The notes beneath the pieces are model-generated. The model made no database searches. It was not told the origin of the DNA and saw only the letters and a list, made by a program, of their open reading frames with translations. The position numbers and the translations under genes are program-made. Below are positions 9,690 through 19,716 of a stretch of 64,000 nt of DNA, piece by piece. The DNA is from Morganella psychrotolerans (GTDB lineage Bacteria; Pseudomonadota; Gammaproteobacteria; Enterobacterales; Enterobacteriaceae). Numbering within the stretch: the stretch's first letter is position 1; each line of letters opens with the position of its first letter. The stretch covers positions 62,001 through 126,000 of the forward strand of contig NZ_LZEW01000030.1 of assembly GCF_001676155.1 (NCBI RefSeq), given 5' to 3'.

Positions 9690-10193
9690 ATGAAAAACCT
9701 TGTAGCGTTGATTAATAAAGGGCTGGCTATTTTTACGATCTGTTTATCGGCGTTTCTGGTGTTCTGTGTGACATGGCAGGTGTTATCCCGCTATATCCTC
9801 AGCTCACCGAGCACAGTGACAGATGAACTTGCCCGCTATCTTTTTATGTGGGTCGCGATGATTGGTGCGGCATACACAACCGGACAGCACAGGCATCTTG
9901 CTATCGATCTCCTTGTCATGAAACTGACGGGAGCAAGAAAACAATTTATTAGTGTCATTATTCAGTTGGCGATTATTACATTCGCTGGTGTCGTGTTGGT
10001 GTACGGCGGGGGCACGCTGGTGTCATCCACGTTGGCAAGCGGGCAAATCACACCGGCTCTGGGCTGGCAGATGGGTTATATCTATCTTTGCTTACCCGTC
10101 AGCGGGTTGCTGATGATCATGTATGCACTGGTTGATATCTTTTCACTCTTTCAGCCCGGCTCAGCACATGCTGAACTGACTGATAGCCAATAA
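9690..10193 (+). CDS. TRAP transporter small permease (DctQ family)
   Basis: Small membrane subunit of the TRAP transporter, 167 residues with four predicted membrane segments. The family pattern WQVLSRYILSSPSTVTDELARYLFMWVAMIGAAY is seen in the first half. ATG at 9690 is chosen because AAGAACAAGGACAAGG precedes it and MKNLVALINKGLAIF is a normal DctQ N-terminus. A longer TTG-initiated frame from 9648 would translate through the UxuR operator and is unlikely. It is followed 21 bases later by dctM, so the two membrane subunits are co-transcribed. Substrate is inferred to be a hexuronate. Confidence 0.87.
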   Translation: MKNLVALINKGLAIFTICLSAFLVFCVTWQVLSRYILSSPSTVTDELARYLFMWVAMIGAAYTTGQHRHLAIDLLVMKLTGARKQFISVIIQLAIITFAGVVLVYGGGTLVSSTLASGQITPALGWQMGYIYLCLPVSGLLMIMYALVDIFSLFQPGSAHAELTDSQ

Positions 10194-10214
10194 TGGTGCG
10201 ATGAGAGGTTAATT

Positions 10215-11525
10215 ATGGATTGGTATGTTATTGCCGCGCTCTTCGGCACCTTTGCATTTCTGTTGGTACTCAGTGTGCCGGTTTCTTTTGCTATCGGCCT
10301 GTCATCTTTAGTCGCGATAGCGATGACTCTGCCGCTGGACGCTGCTATTACGGTTGTAGCACAGCGCATGGCGGCAGGGGTGGATAACTTTTCTCTGCTG
10401 GCAATTCCGTTCTTTATCCTTGCGGGTAACATTATGAACCAGGGCGGTATTGCCGCGCGGTTAATTAATGTCGCGAAGGTGATTGGCGGGCGTTTACCGG
10501 GTTCGCTGTTGCATGTGAATATCATGGCAAACATGTTATTCGGTGCAATTTCAGGCTCAGCGGTTGCTTCTGCCGCCGCCGTTGGTGGCACTATGTCGCC
10601 GATGCAGAAGAAAGAAGGCTATGACCCAGAGCTGTCCGCTGCGGTGAATATTGCATCCTGCCCGTCAGGGTTGCTTATCCCGCCGAGTAATACACTGATT
10701 GTATATTCCCTGGTATCAGGCGGAACCTCTATTGCCGCCCTGTTTCTGGCGGGATATATCCCGGGCATCCTGATGGGATTGTCACTGATGGTTGTCTCCG
10801 GGATCATTGCGAAAAAACGGGGATATCCGGTTGCACCGCGCGCGACCTGGAATGAGTTTTTAGTTACAGTCTGGAAAGCGGTTCCTTCCCTGATGCTGAT
10901 TGTGGTAATCATGGGCGGGATTATCGGCGGTATTTTTACCGCCACAGAAGCCTCAGCAATTGCCGTTATCTATAGTTTTGTACTGGCGGTGATTATTTAC
11001 CGTGAAGTCAGTTTCAGCCGTTTACCGCAAATTATCCTGGAATCCGCCGTTACCACGTCAATTGTTTTGTTATTGATTGGTGCATCTATGGGCATGTCCT
11101 GGGCAATGGCAAACGCTGACCTGCCGTATCTGATTGCTGACGGGTTAATGGCGATTTCAGATAATGCACTGACTATTCTGCTGGTGATTAACATCATCCT
11201 GCTGATTGTCGGGATCTTTATGGATATGACACCGGCGGTTCTGATTTTTACCCCGATTTTCCTGCCGGTTGCGATGGATCTGGGCATTGACCCGGTTCAC
11301 TTCGGGATAATCATGACATTCAACCTGGCTATCGGTATCTGTACACCGCCGGTTGGTAGTGCGTTGTTTGTCGGGTGCTCTGTGGGGGGCGTCAGTATTG
11401 ATAAGGTGCTGAAGCCATTGATCCCTATGTACGCGGCATTGATCGCTGCATTAGCGGTTGTGACCTACTTCCCTCAGCTCAGCCTGTGGTTACCTGAGCT
11501 GGTTTTAAACTATACGCCATCATAA
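10215..11525 (+). CDS. TRAP transporter large permease (DctM family)
   Basis: Large inner membrane subunit of the TRAP transporter, forming the sodium-driven translocation channel. It has 436 residues and about 11-12 membrane segments. Typical DctM text includes FSLLAIPFFILAGNIMNQGGIAARLI, GAISGSAVASAAAVGGTMSPMQKKEGY, and ICTPPVGSALFVGCSVG near the C-terminus. A GAGAGG site precedes ATG. It works with the DctQ-like subunit just upstream and the DctP-like receptor on the opposite strand. The operon ends here; the next 330 bases hold two further UxuR operators controlling uxuA. Confidence 0.9.
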   Translation: MDWYVIAALFGTFAFLLVLSVPVSFAIGLSSLVAIAMTLPLDAAITVVAQRMAAGVDNFSLLAIPFFILAGNIMNQGGIAARLINVAKVIGGRLPGSLLHVNIMANMLFGAISGSAVASAAAVGGTMSPMQKKEGYDPELSAAVNIASCPSGLLIPPSNTLIVYSLVSGGTSIAALFLAGYIPGILMGLSLMVVSGIIAKKRGYPVAPRATWNEFLVTVWKAVPSLMLIVVIMGGIIGGIFTATEASAIAVIYSFVLAVIIYREVSFSRLPQIILESAVTTSIVLLLIGASMGMSWAMANADLPYLIADGLMAISDNALTILLVINIILLIVGIFMDMTPAVLIFTPIFLPVAMDLGIDPVHFGIIMTFNLAIGICTPPVGSALFVGCSVGGVSIDKVLKPLIPMYAALIAALAVVTYFPQLSLWLPELVLNYTPS

Positions 11526-11683
11526 GTTGTTCTCCGGTGTTCATTTCTGTCTCAGGGATGTGCACCGGATAATAATGCACCCGTTACCGGGTGACCAAAA
11601 CAATAAAACGGTATTTGTCATTTTTAGCTTGTCTTTAATATTTGTTTTAAAACAAATAATTATGGTTGTTCTTAAATATTATA

Positions 11684-11695
11684 TTGGTTGACCAA
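11684..11695. promoter_or_regulatory. UxuR operator (distal, uxuA)
   Basis: TTGGTTGACCAA, near-perfect symmetric site about 160 bases upstream of uxuA. Confidence 0.8.
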
Positions 11696-11790
11696 TTTTT
11701 ATTTCAGACTTGACGTTTCTTTGTACTGATAGGAAGATACAGAGGATACGGCAGGGTTTGACAGTAATATTCGCCACACCAGGGGAATAA

Positions 11791-11802
11791 TTGGTCAACC
11801 AA
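11791..11802. promoter_or_regulatory. UxuR operator (proximal, uxuA)
   Basis: TTGGTCAACCAA, 53 bases upstream of the uxuA start. With the site at 11684 it could support repressor looping (inference). Confidence 0.85.
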
Positions 11803-11855
11803 TCAATATTATAATGAAATATGATGATATTCGCGGAGCATAAACGAGGTTTAGT

Positions 11856-13040
11856 ATGAAACAAACTTGGCGTTGGTACGGACCGGCTGATCCGGTTACT
11901 TTATCTGATATCCGTCAGGCGGGGGCGACCGGTATTGTGACCGCGCTGCATCATATTCCGAATGGTGATATCTGGACTGTTGAAGAGATTAAGACACGCA
12001 AAGCGCTGATTGAAGCGAACCATCTGGAATGGACTGTCGTGGAAAGCGTGCCTATTCATGAAGATATCAAAACACAAACCGGCGACTATGAAAAATGGAT
12101 CGCAAACTATCAGCAATCTCTGCGCAACCTCGCGGCCTGTGGTATTTACACTGTCTGTTATAACTTTATGCCTGTCCTCGACTGGACACGGACAGATCTG
12201 GAATATGAGCTGCCGGATGGCTCCAAAGCCCTGCGTTTTGATCAGATTGAATTCGCGGTGTTTGAAATTTACCTCTTACAGCGTGAAGGGGCAGAGCAGG
12301 ACTACACTGCCGCAGAACTGGCTCAGGCGAGAACCCGCTTTGACACCATGCGCGACGATGAAAAACAAAAACTAACTAACAATATTATTGCCGGTCTTCC
12401 GGGTGCGGAAGAGGGCTATACACTTGAACAATTCCGCCAACACCTGGGCCGTTATGCTGGTATCGATAAAGCAAAATTACGTGAACATTTTGCGTATTTC
12501 CTGAAGAAAATTATCCCGGTTGCTGAAGCATCCGGTCTGAAAATGGCTGTGCATCCGGACGATCCTCCTCGTCCTATCCTGGGATTGCCGCGCATTGTTT
12601 CCACTATTGAAGATATGCAGTGGATGGCAGATACGGTCAATAGTGATGCCAATGGTTATACCATGTGTACCGGCTCTTACGGCGTACGCGCTGACAACGA
12701 CCTGGTGAATATGATAGAGACGTTTGGTCCGCGGATTTACTTCCTGCACCTGCGTTCCACACTGCGTGAAGAGAATCCGAACACGTTCCATGAGGCCGCA
12801 CACCTGTATGGTGATGTGGATATGTATAGTGTGATAAGCGCCGTTGCTGCTGAAGAGAACCGTCGCCGCGAAAATGGCGGGGAAGCACTTATCCCGATGC
12901 GTCCTGATCATGGTCATCAGATGCTGGACGACCTGAAAAAGAAAACCAATCCGGGATATTCGGCAATCGGTCGCCTTAAAGGGCTGGCGGAAATCCGTGG
13001 TCTGGAGATGGGCATTCACCGCGCATTTTATACAAAATAA
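11856..13040 (+). CDS. uxuA: Mannonate dehydratase
   Basis: Cytoplasmic D-mannonate dehydratase: D-mannonate to 2-keto-3-deoxygluconate, the third step of glucuronate breakdown. The 394 residues equal the E. coli length. Family text is clear: [37 protein letters not shown] at the start, [41 protein letters not shown] with metal-binding residues, and [11 protein letters not shown] near the end. ACGAGG precedes ATG. First gene of the uxuA-uxuB-uxaC-kdgK-eda run, under two UxuR operators. Confidence 0.97.
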   Translation: MKQTWRWYGPADPVTLSDIRQAGATGIVTALHHIPNGDIWTVEEIKTRKALIEANHLEWTVVESVPIHEDIKTQTGDYEKWIANYQQSLRNLAACGIYTVCYNFMPVLDWTRTDLEYELPDGSKALRFDQIEFAVFEIYLLQREGAEQDYTAAELAQARTRFDTMRDDEKQKLTNNIIAGLPGAEEGYTLEQFRQHLGRYAGIDKAKLREHFAYFLKKIIPVAEASGLKMAVHPDDPPRPILGLPRIVSTIEDMQWMADTVNSDANGYTMCTGSYGVRADNDLVNMIETFGPRIYFLHLRSTLREENPNTFHEAAHLYGDVDMYSVISAVAAEENRRRENGGEALIPMRPDHGHQMLDDLKKKTNPGYSAIGRLKGLAEIRGLEMGIHRAFYTK

Positions 13041-13097
13041 TTCTGTACCGTGCAGGTCGTGAGGATCTCTCTGCGGCCTGCTCTCCGGGAGCCTGTA

Positions 13098-14564
13098 ATG
13101 GAAAAAAATCTTGTCACCGCCGTTATCACCGCCAAGCGTCCGGACTGGACGACTGACCGCCTTACCACCCGCATTGTTCATCTCGGCTGCGGCGCATTTC
13201 ACCGCGCACACCAGGCGCTGTACACGCATCATGTATTAGAAAAAACAGACAGCGACTGGGGATATTGCGAAGTAAATCTGATGTCTGCTGCGGATGCCGC
13301 ATTGATTGAAGGCTTACAGTCACAGTCCATGTTGTACACCGTGGCAGAAAAAGGTGCGGAAAAAACTGAACTGAAAATCATCGGATCAATGAAAGAAGCC
13401 ATGCACCCGCTGATTGATGGCATTGATGCCATCATTGAGAAAATGGCGTCACCGGATATCAGCATTATTTCACTGACGGTGACAGAAAAAGGCTATTGCA
13501 CTGACCCCGCAACCGGCAAACTCGATCCCGATAACGCACTGATTAAACAAGATTTAGCCACACCTGACACCCCGAAATCAGCCATCGGTTATATCACTGC
13601 GGCACTCAAACGCCGTCGTGAGCGTGGTTTGGCGCCGTTTACGGTGCTTTCCTGTGATAATGTCCGCGAAAACGGGCATGTTGCCCGTGAAGCGGTACTG
13701 GGACTGGCGCGGTTGCAGGATGCGGCCCTGGCTGCGTGGATTGAGGATAATGTCACGTTCCCTTGCACCATGGTTGACCGCATTGTTCCGGCTGCCACAC
13801 CGGAAACACTGGCAGAAATTGCACAACTGCTGGGCACAGAAGATAACTGTGCTATCGCCTGTGAGCCGTTCCGTCAGTGGGTAATTGAAGATAATTTTGT
13901 TAACGGTCGCCCTGAATGGGATTGTGCGGGTGCGCAGTTTGTACAGGATGTGGTGCCGTTTGAATTAATGAAACTGCGTATGCTTAACGGCAGCCACTCA
14001 TTCCTCGCTTATCTGGGTTATTTAGGCGGATATGCACATATTTCCGATACCATGACCAACCCGGATTACCGCAAGGCCGCGCGGGCGCTGATGCTTGATG
14101 AACAAGCACCGACACTGATTATGCCGGAAGAGACAGATCTCGTCGCATATGCGGATAACCTCATCGACCGGTTTACCAATCCGTCACTGAAACACCAGAC
14201 ATGGCAGATTGCGATGGACGGCAGTCAGAAATTACCACAGCGTTTGCTGGACCCGGTGGCGTGGCATATTGCAGATGGCAGTGATTACCGCCGTCTGGCG
14301 CTGGGCGTGGCGGGCTGGATGCGTTATGTCAGCGGCACTGATGAGCAGGGTAATCCGATTGATGTGCGTGACCCGCTGGCAGAAACCTTTGCGGCGATTT
14401 ATGCAAAACACGGGCTTTCTGTTGCGGTCGTGGATGAACTGCTGGCAATTGAGTCTGTTTTTGGTGAGAAGCTACCTAAGCAGCAGGCGTTTGTTGATGC
14501 CGTAAAACGTGCCTATCAGCAGTTACTGGATGTCGGCGCCCGTCAGGCGGTTGCCGCACTGTAA
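13098..14564 (+). CDS. uxuB: D-fructuronate reductase (mannonate oxidoreductase)
   Basis: NAD-dependent D-fructuronate reductase, making D-mannonate; member of the mannitol dehydrogenase/UxuB family. The 488 residues match the usual length (486 in E. coli). The nucleotide-binding start [25 protein letters not shown] and the catalytic-domain stretch [17 protein letters not shown]-like ([14 protein letters not shown], with the conserved Lys and Asn/His) are visible. ATG at 13098 preceded by CCGGGAG is preferred over a GTG 48 bases upstream that lacks a homologous N-terminus. It follows uxuA by 57 bases and feeds it substrate. Confidence 0.95.
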   Translation: MEKNLVTAVITAKRPDWTTDRLTTRIVHLGCGAFHRAHQALYTHHVLEKTDSDWGYCEVNLMSAADAALIEGLQSQSMLYTVAEKGAEKTELKIIGSMKEAMHPLIDGIDAIIEKMASPDISIISLTVTEKGYCTDPATGKLDPDNALIKQDLATPDTPKSAIGYITAALKRRRERGLAPFTVLSCDNVRENGHVAREAVLGLARLQDAALAAWIEDNVTFPCTMVDRIVPAATPETLAEIAQLLGTEDNCAIACEPFRQWVIEDNFVNGRPEWDCAGAQFVQDVVPFELMKLRMLNGSHSFLAYLGYLGGYAHISDTMTNPDYRKAARALMLDEQAPTLIMPEETDLVAYADNLIDRFTNPSLKHQTWQIAMDGSQKLPQRLLDPVAWHIADGSDYRRLALGVAGWMRYVSGTDEQGNPIDVRDPLAETFAAIYAKHGLSVAVVDELLAIESVFGEKLPKQQAFVDAVKRAYQQLLDVGARQAVAAL

Positions 14565-14578
14565 TCCCGGAGATCACG

Positions 14579-16000
14579 ATGAAATCATTTCTTTGCGACG
14601 ATTTTTTATTACACAGTGAGATTGCCCGCCGTTTGTATCATGATTATGCGGCGGACATGCCAATCTATGATTATCACTGTCATCTGAACCCGCGTGAAAT
14701 CGCGGAAAACCGCCGGTTTGATAACCTCGGGCAGATCTGGCTGGAAGGCGATCACTACAAATGGCGCGGTATGCGCTCCGCCGGAATACCTGAGCGGTTG
14801 ATCACCGGACGCGACAGCAGTGATTATGAAAAATATCAGGCATGGGCAAAAACCGTACCGATGACATTGGGTAACCCGCTCTATCACTGGACACATCTGG
14901 AATTACGCCGCCCGTTCGGGATCACCGGCAAGCTGTTTGGTCCGCAAACGGCACAGAGTATCTGGGATGAAGCCAATGAAAAACTGGCGCAGCCTGAATT
15001 TTCCGCACGCGGCATTATGCAGCAGATGAATGTGAAAATGGTGGGCACAACAGATGACCCGGCGGACCCGCTTACTTATCACCATCAGATTGCACAGGAT
15101 AAGAGCTTTACTATTGAAGTGCGCCCGAGCTGGCGTCCTGATCGCGCGTTTAAAATTGAGCTGGACGGCTTTACGGATTATATGGTGAAACTGGGACAGA
15201 GCGCCGATGTGGATATCTCCCGGTTCAGTGATTTACTGACCGCTCTTGAGCGCCGCCTCGATCACTTTGAGCAACACGGCTGTGTGGCATCTGATCACGG
15301 TATCGAAATTCTGCGCTACGCGCCGGTACCAGATGAATCTGTGCTCGACAGCATTTTGCAAAAACGCCTCGGCGGGGAAATCCCGGATGAAATTGCAACG
15401 GCGCAGTTTGCAACAGCGGTGCTGGTCTGGCTCGGCAAACAGTATGCAAAACGCAACTGGGTCATGCAGTTACATATTGGTGCGCTGCGTAATAATAATA
15501 CGCGCATGTTTAATCTGCTTGGCGCGGATTGTGGTTTTGATTCCATCGGTGACGCGCCGGTAGCCTATCCGCTCTCGCGTCTGCTTGATGAAATGGATAA
15601 AACCGATGAACTGCCGCGCACTATCCTCTATTGCCTGAATCCGCGTGACAATGAAGTGCTGGCGACCATGATCGGCAACTTCCAGGGTGGCGGTATCGCC
15701 GGCAAAATTCAGTTCGGCTCCGGCTGGTGGTTTAATGACCAGAAAGACGGCATGCAGCGTCAGTTAGAGCAATTATCGCAACTCGGGCTGTTAAGTCAGT
15801 TTGTCGGTATGCTGACAGATTCCCGCAGTTTCCTGTCCTATACTCGTCATGAATACTTCCGCCGCATTCTGTGTAATATGCTGGGTAATCTGGCGGTTAA
15901 CGGCGAAATTCCGGCAGATGAAGAGATGCTGGGACAGATGGTACGTGATATCTGCTTTAATAATGCACAGTGTTATTTTTCAGCCGCAAAAGGTGAATAA
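14579..16000 (+). CDS. uxaC: Glucuronate/galacturonate isomerase
   Basis: Uronate isomerase of the amidohydrolase superfamily, converting D-glucuronate to D-fructuronate (and galacturonate to tagaturonate). The 473 residues are close to E. coli UxaC (470). The HxH metal motif is in [19 protein letters not shown], with [16 protein letters not shown] and [22 protein letters not shown] further on. It starts 14 bases after uxuB and its stop overlaps the kdgK start (TAATG), showing tight coupling. Since uxaA and uxaB are absent here, this locus supports the glucuronate branch only, unless those genes lie elsewhere. Confidence 0.97.
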   Translation: MKSFLCDDFLLHSEIARRLYHDYAADMPIYDYHCHLNPREIAENRRFDNLGQIWLEGDHYKWRGMRSAGIPERLITGRDSSDYEKYQAWAKTVPMTLGNPLYHWTHLELRRPFGITGKLFGPQTAQSIWDEANEKLAQPEFSARGIMQQMNVKMVGTTDDPADPLTYHHQIAQDKSFTIEVRPSWRPDRAFKIELDGFTDYMVKLGQSADVDISRFSDLLTALERRLDHFEQHGCVASDHGIEILRYAPVPDESVLDSILQKRLGGEIPDEIATAQFATAVLVWLGKQYAKRNWVMQLHIGALRNNNTRMFNLLGADCGFDSIGDAPVAYPLSRLLDEMDKTDELPRTILYCLNPRDNEVLATMIGNFQGGGIAGKIQFGSGWWFNDQKDGMQRQLEQLSQLGLLSQFVGMLTDSRSFLSYTRHEYFRRILCNMLGNLAVNGEIPADEEMLGQMVRDICFNNAQCYFSAAKGE

Positions 16001-16962
16001 TGACAGTCAAACGGATAGGTCTGATTGGTGAATGTATGATCGAACTGAACGGCGTGCCGTTCGGGGAGATGGTTCAGCGTTATGGCGGTGATGCGCTTAA
16101 CAGTGCGTTATATCTGGCACGCGCCGCCGGTGATAAGGTTGAGGTAAATTTTGTCTCAGCGATGGGAACCGACCCGCTCAGTAAAGGCATGATCAGCCGC
16201 TGGCAGGCGGAAGGGATCAATACGCAACGCGTACTTATTGATCCTGACCATCAGCCGGGGCTGTATCTTATCCAGCTCGATGAACAGGGCGAACGGACAT
16301 TCCTGTACTGGCGCAATGATTCAGCGGCGCGCTATCTTGTCCGCCATCCGCAGTATCCTGCGCTGCTTGCACAACTGGCACAGATGGATGCAGTCTATCT
16401 CAGCGGCATCAGCCTGGCGATTTTACCGCCGGAAGACCGGCTACGGCTGCTGGATGATTTAAAAGCACTGTCACAGCAGGGTAAAACGATTCTGTTTGAC
16501 AGTAACTACCGCCCGGCACTGTGGGCAGATGAAAACGAAACCCGCGCCTGTTATCAGGCAATGTATGCGCTGACTGATATGGCGCTGGTGACAGACGACG
16601 ACGAAGCGCGTCTGTGGGGCGATACGGACCGTAATGCCACATTTGCCCGCCTTGCAAAAGCCGGTGTAAAACAGGCGATTATAAAAGCCGGGGCGCAGGG
16701 TTGTGATTACCGTGACCTGCGCACTGATGCGCCGGTGGTGAATATTGCCACCACACCGGTTGAGCAGGTGGTTGATACCACTTCTGCCGGTGATGCATTT
16801 AACGCCGGTTTTCTGGCGGGCTGGCTTACCGGGGCAGATATTGAAACCGCCGCACGGATGGGACACCGGCTTGCCGGCGTGGTCATTCAGCACAAAGGGG
16901 CGATTATCCCGCAAGCTGCGACCCGCCCGGTCACTGATACTTTATTTACTCACTCTCTTTAA
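16000..16962 (+). CDS. kdgK: 2-dehydro-3-deoxygluconokinase
   Basis: PfkB/ribokinase-family kinase that phosphorylates 2-keto-3-deoxygluconate to KDPG with ATP. It has 320 residues, slightly longer than E. coli KdgK. The N-terminal substrate-binding glycine motif (RYGGDALNSALYLARAAG) and the C-terminal PfkB signature with catalytic Asp (VVDTTSAGDAFNAGFLAGWL) are present. ATG overlaps the uxaC stop, so translation is coupled. It links UxuA product to the aldolase encoded next. Confidence 0.95.
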   Translation: MTVKRIGLIGECMIELNGVPFGEMVQRYGGDALNSALYLARAAGDKVEVNFVSAMGTDPLSKGMISRWQAEGINTQRVLIDPDHQPGLYLIQLDEQGERTFLYWRNDSAARYLVRHPQYPALLAQLAQMDAVYLSGISLAILPPEDRLRLLDDLKALSQQGKTILFDSNYRPALWADENETRACYQAMYALTDMALVTDDDEARLWGDTDRNATFARLAKAGVKQAIIKAGAQGCDYRDLRTDAPVVNIATTPVEQVVDTTSAGDAFNAGFLAGWLTGADIETAARMGHRLAGVVIQHKGAIIPQAATRPVTDTLFTHSL

Positions 16963-16980
16963 CGGGAGAAGCAGGAGAAT

Positions 16981-17619
16981 ATGATGTCCGAATTACAGGC
17001 AATGATAGCCCGTTTCCGTCAGCTGAAAATTGTACCGGTTATCGCGGTTGAACAGGCTGAAGATATTATTCCGCTGGGTCATGCACTGGCAGATAATGGT
17101 CTGCCGGTGGCAGAAATTACCTTCCGTACAGAGTGTGCGGCAGAAGCCATAAAACTGCTGCGCGAAGCACGCCCGGATATGCTGGTGGGCGCAGGGACAG
17201 TGATCAATCGCGAGCAGGTGCGCCAGGCAAAAGCTGCCGGTGCGCAGTTTGTTGTCTCTCCGGGACTGAACCCGAATACTGTGCAGGCATGTCAGCAGAT
17301 GGATATCCTGATTGTTCCGGGCATTAATAACCCGAGCGCTGTTGAACAGGCGCTGGAACTGGGTATTAATTTTGTGAAATTCTTCCCGGCGGAGCCGTCA
17401 GGTGGTATCCCGATGATCAAAGCCATGCTGGCGCCGTATCATCAGTTGCAGGTAATGCCTACCGGCGGTATCGGGCTGAATAATATCCGCGACTATCTGG
17501 CTATCCCGCAGATTGTGGCGTGCGGTGGCTCCTGGATGGTGCCCGCATCACTGATTAAAGCAAAAAACTGGGCGGAAATCGGCAGACTTGCCCGCGAAGC
17601 CAGTGAGTTTGTGAAGTAA
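16981..17619 (+). CDS. eda: KDPG/KHG aldolase
   Basis: 2-keto-3-deoxy-6-phosphogluconate aldolase, splitting KDPG into pyruvate and glyceraldehyde-3-phosphate and so ending the hexuronate route. It has 212 residues, as in Eda. Key parts are PVAEITFRTECAAEAI with the catalytic Glu, VGAGTVINREQVRQAKAAGAQFVVSPG, the Schiff-base Lys in NFVKFFPAEPSGG, and MPTGGIGLNNIRDYL. GCAGGAG precedes a doubled ATG. It is the last gene of the operon. It is a dedicated copy linked to hexuronates, and another eda elsewhere would not be surprising. Confidence 0.95.
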   Translation: MMSELQAMIARFRQLKIVPVIAVEQAEDIIPLGHALADNGLPVAEITFRTECAAEAIKLLREARPDMLVGAGTVINREQVRQAKAAGAQFVVSPGLNPNTVQACQQMDILIVPGINNPSAVEQALELGINFVKFFPAEPSGGIPMIKAMLAPYHQLQVMPTGGIGLNNIRDYLAIPQIVACGGSWMVPASLIKAKNWAEIGRLAREASEFVK

Positions 17620-17635
17620 TTTCCTTGTGTTATCC

Positions 17636-17661
17636 GGTGGCGGGATGTGTATCTCCTGCCA
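17636..17661 (+). terminator. Possible terminator after eda
   Basis: GTGGC-GGGA ... TCCT-GCCAC imperfect hairpin, 17 bases after the stop, followed by a pyrimidine-rich but not purely U tract. Moderate support only. Confidence 0.45.
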
Positions 17662-17891
17662 CTGTTCTTTCTCTTCTCCCTATTTTTTGTCTCCCCCCGC
17701 CGACCGGTTTTTCCGGTTTAATCACCTCATTTTGTGTCTTATCAGCGGATTATCATAATGTGTTCAATGTATTGATATTTCTAATATCTTATTGTTTTTA
17801 TTGATATTACGGAAGTATGACCGCTCGCAAAGATATTTTTTAACCACTTGGTTATGATAAATCGTCGATCTTCTTTCTAAATGGGCCTGCC

Positions 17892-19716
17892 GTGTTGCAT
17901 AAATACTGTCCGTTCAGCCTGCGGGACAAATTAATCCTGATGGCCATTATATTGGTGACTGTCCCGACATTGATTATCGGCTATTTTGTTGAAACGGAGG
18001 GGCGCGCTGCGCTGTTGCAGGAAAAGCGCAACAAACTTTACTCTGTGGCGCGATTGCTGGAGAAAACGCTGGATAAAGAGTATGAACTGGGCGCATCGCT
18101 GCCCCGTGAGCAGCGGCTGGCATTAATCAGCGAAAAATTGTATCCGGAAGCTGAAGTGATTACCGCGACATTCCCGGGTGTTGGTGCCGGGTATTACCAC
18201 CGTGAGCTGGACGGTATAGTGACTTACTCTCCGCGCGCACTTTACGGCAACAAAATCGGCACCACGATCACCGATGAACACCCGGGAAAAAGGGTGCTGG
18301 CAACAGGAGAGCCGGAAATTGGCTGGGGAAGCCAGGTTCGCGGCAATATTATGAACGCCATGATCCCGATAAAACGCGACGGAAAGGTTATCGGCTATGT
18401 GTGGGCGAATGAACTGACTGATGATATCGACCGCCAGGCGCTGGCGATGGATGTCAAAATCCTTTCCGTGATTTCACTCGGAATTGTTTTCAGCCTGCTG
18501 ATTATTATCTGGTTTTCCCGCCATTTCAGCCGGGATATTCATGCGATTAAAAATGGGTTGAGTGACCTTTCCCGTAATCTCAATATTCATCTGCCCATGA
18601 TGAAAGGTGAAATGGGCGAAATCAGTGACAGTGTGAATACATTAGCGCAGGCACTGCGGGAAATGAAAACGCTGAATGAATTAATTATTGAGAGTGCGGC
18701 AGACGGGGTAATTGCCGTGGATATTAATGGCTGTGTGACGATGATAAACCCGGCGGCGGAAGAGATTACCGGCTATCTGCAACGGGATATGTACGGCAAA
18801 TATTATGGTGATATCTTTTCCGGACGCGATTTTTCCAGCCCGGTGCTGGATACCCTCAACCAGGGTATTGAGCACGTCAGTCTGGAAATTGAGTACCCGG
18901 CAAAAGATCGCATGATTCAGATTAACGTCAGTACCAGCCAGATCCGTAATGCGGCCGGGGAGCTTATCGGTGCGCTGGTGATATTTAAAGATCTCACTGC
19001 GCAAAAAGAAGTACAGCGACGGATGCAGCAGGCAGAAAAACTCGCCACGCTGGGTGAGATGATGGCAGGTGTAGCGCATGAGGTCCGCAATCCTCTTACG
19101 GCGATCAGCGGGTTCGTGCAGATCCTCAAAGAGCTGGAAAATCATCCGGATAAGCTGAGTTATATCGATATTGTTCTGAAAGAAGTGGATTCAATCGACC
19201 GCATTATCCGCCAGTTGCTGGATTTCTCCCGTCCGCAGACAGAAATCTTCCGTCCGGTCAGTATAAACCGGCTGATTGAGGAAGCCCTGGTGCTGGTAAA
19301 GACCAAAGGTATCGAAGCGAGAGTCTCTTTCCATTATGAACCGGATGAAACGCTGCCGCTGATTGAAGCAAACAGTGAGCTGCTCAGACAGGTATTACTC
19401 AATATTATTATTAATGCTGTCCAGTCCATTCCTGCGCGGGGTGAGATGTTTATTTCGACGCATTACAGTGAAGATAACCGGGTCATGGTGGTTATCCGTG
19501 ATAACGGGTGCGGCATCAGACCGGAATTACAGAAAAAAAATATTTGATCCGTTTTTTACCACAAAAGCATCCGGAACGGGGCTGGGACTGGCTATCAGTC
19601 AGCGGATTATTACAGGCCATGGCGGGGATATCTTTCTGAAAAGTCAGGAACATCATGGCACAACGTTCACAATAATGTTGCCGGTAACGCAGAGTAAGTA
19701 CAATGATAACAACTAA
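17892..19716 (+). CDS. atoS: Sensor histidine kinase AtoS, frameshifted
   Basis: Membrane sensor kinase of the acetoacetate-responsive AtoS-AtoC system. It has an N-terminal membrane segment (about residues 13-32), a periplasmic sensor region, a second membrane segment near 195-215, HAMP, PAS (about 260-370), a His phosphoacceptor domain (GVAHEVRNPLTAISGFVQIL) and an ATPase domain (NSELLRQVLLNIIINAVQ, DNGCGI). The frame breaks in A8 at 19533-19540 (ELQKKNI-stop). Seven A gives [25 protein letters not shown], identical in pattern to E. coli AtoS, with a total of 607 residues against 608. The start is probably GTG; no strong ribosome site. Downstream atoC overlaps the end by 14 bases. Confidence 0.9.
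19533..19540 (+). other. A8 frameshift site in atoS
   Basis: Eight A within the N/G1 to F box of the ATPase domain. One fewer restores the IFDPFFTTK F-box; as written the kinase would lack its G2 box. Confidence 0.85.

Larger units (their letters stand above)
11526..11855. other. Regulatory spacer between TRAP genes and uxuA
   Basis: A 330-base AT-rich spacer with two UxuR operators about 107 bases apart flanking the probable uxuA promoter. A 61-codon minus-strand frame across it looks like chance. Confidence 0.6.

Noticed and set aside
12477-13232. 251-codon minus-strand frame across uxuA/uxuB
   Set aside because: It lies antisense to two clear enzymes and has no domain text; a shadow of their codon bias.
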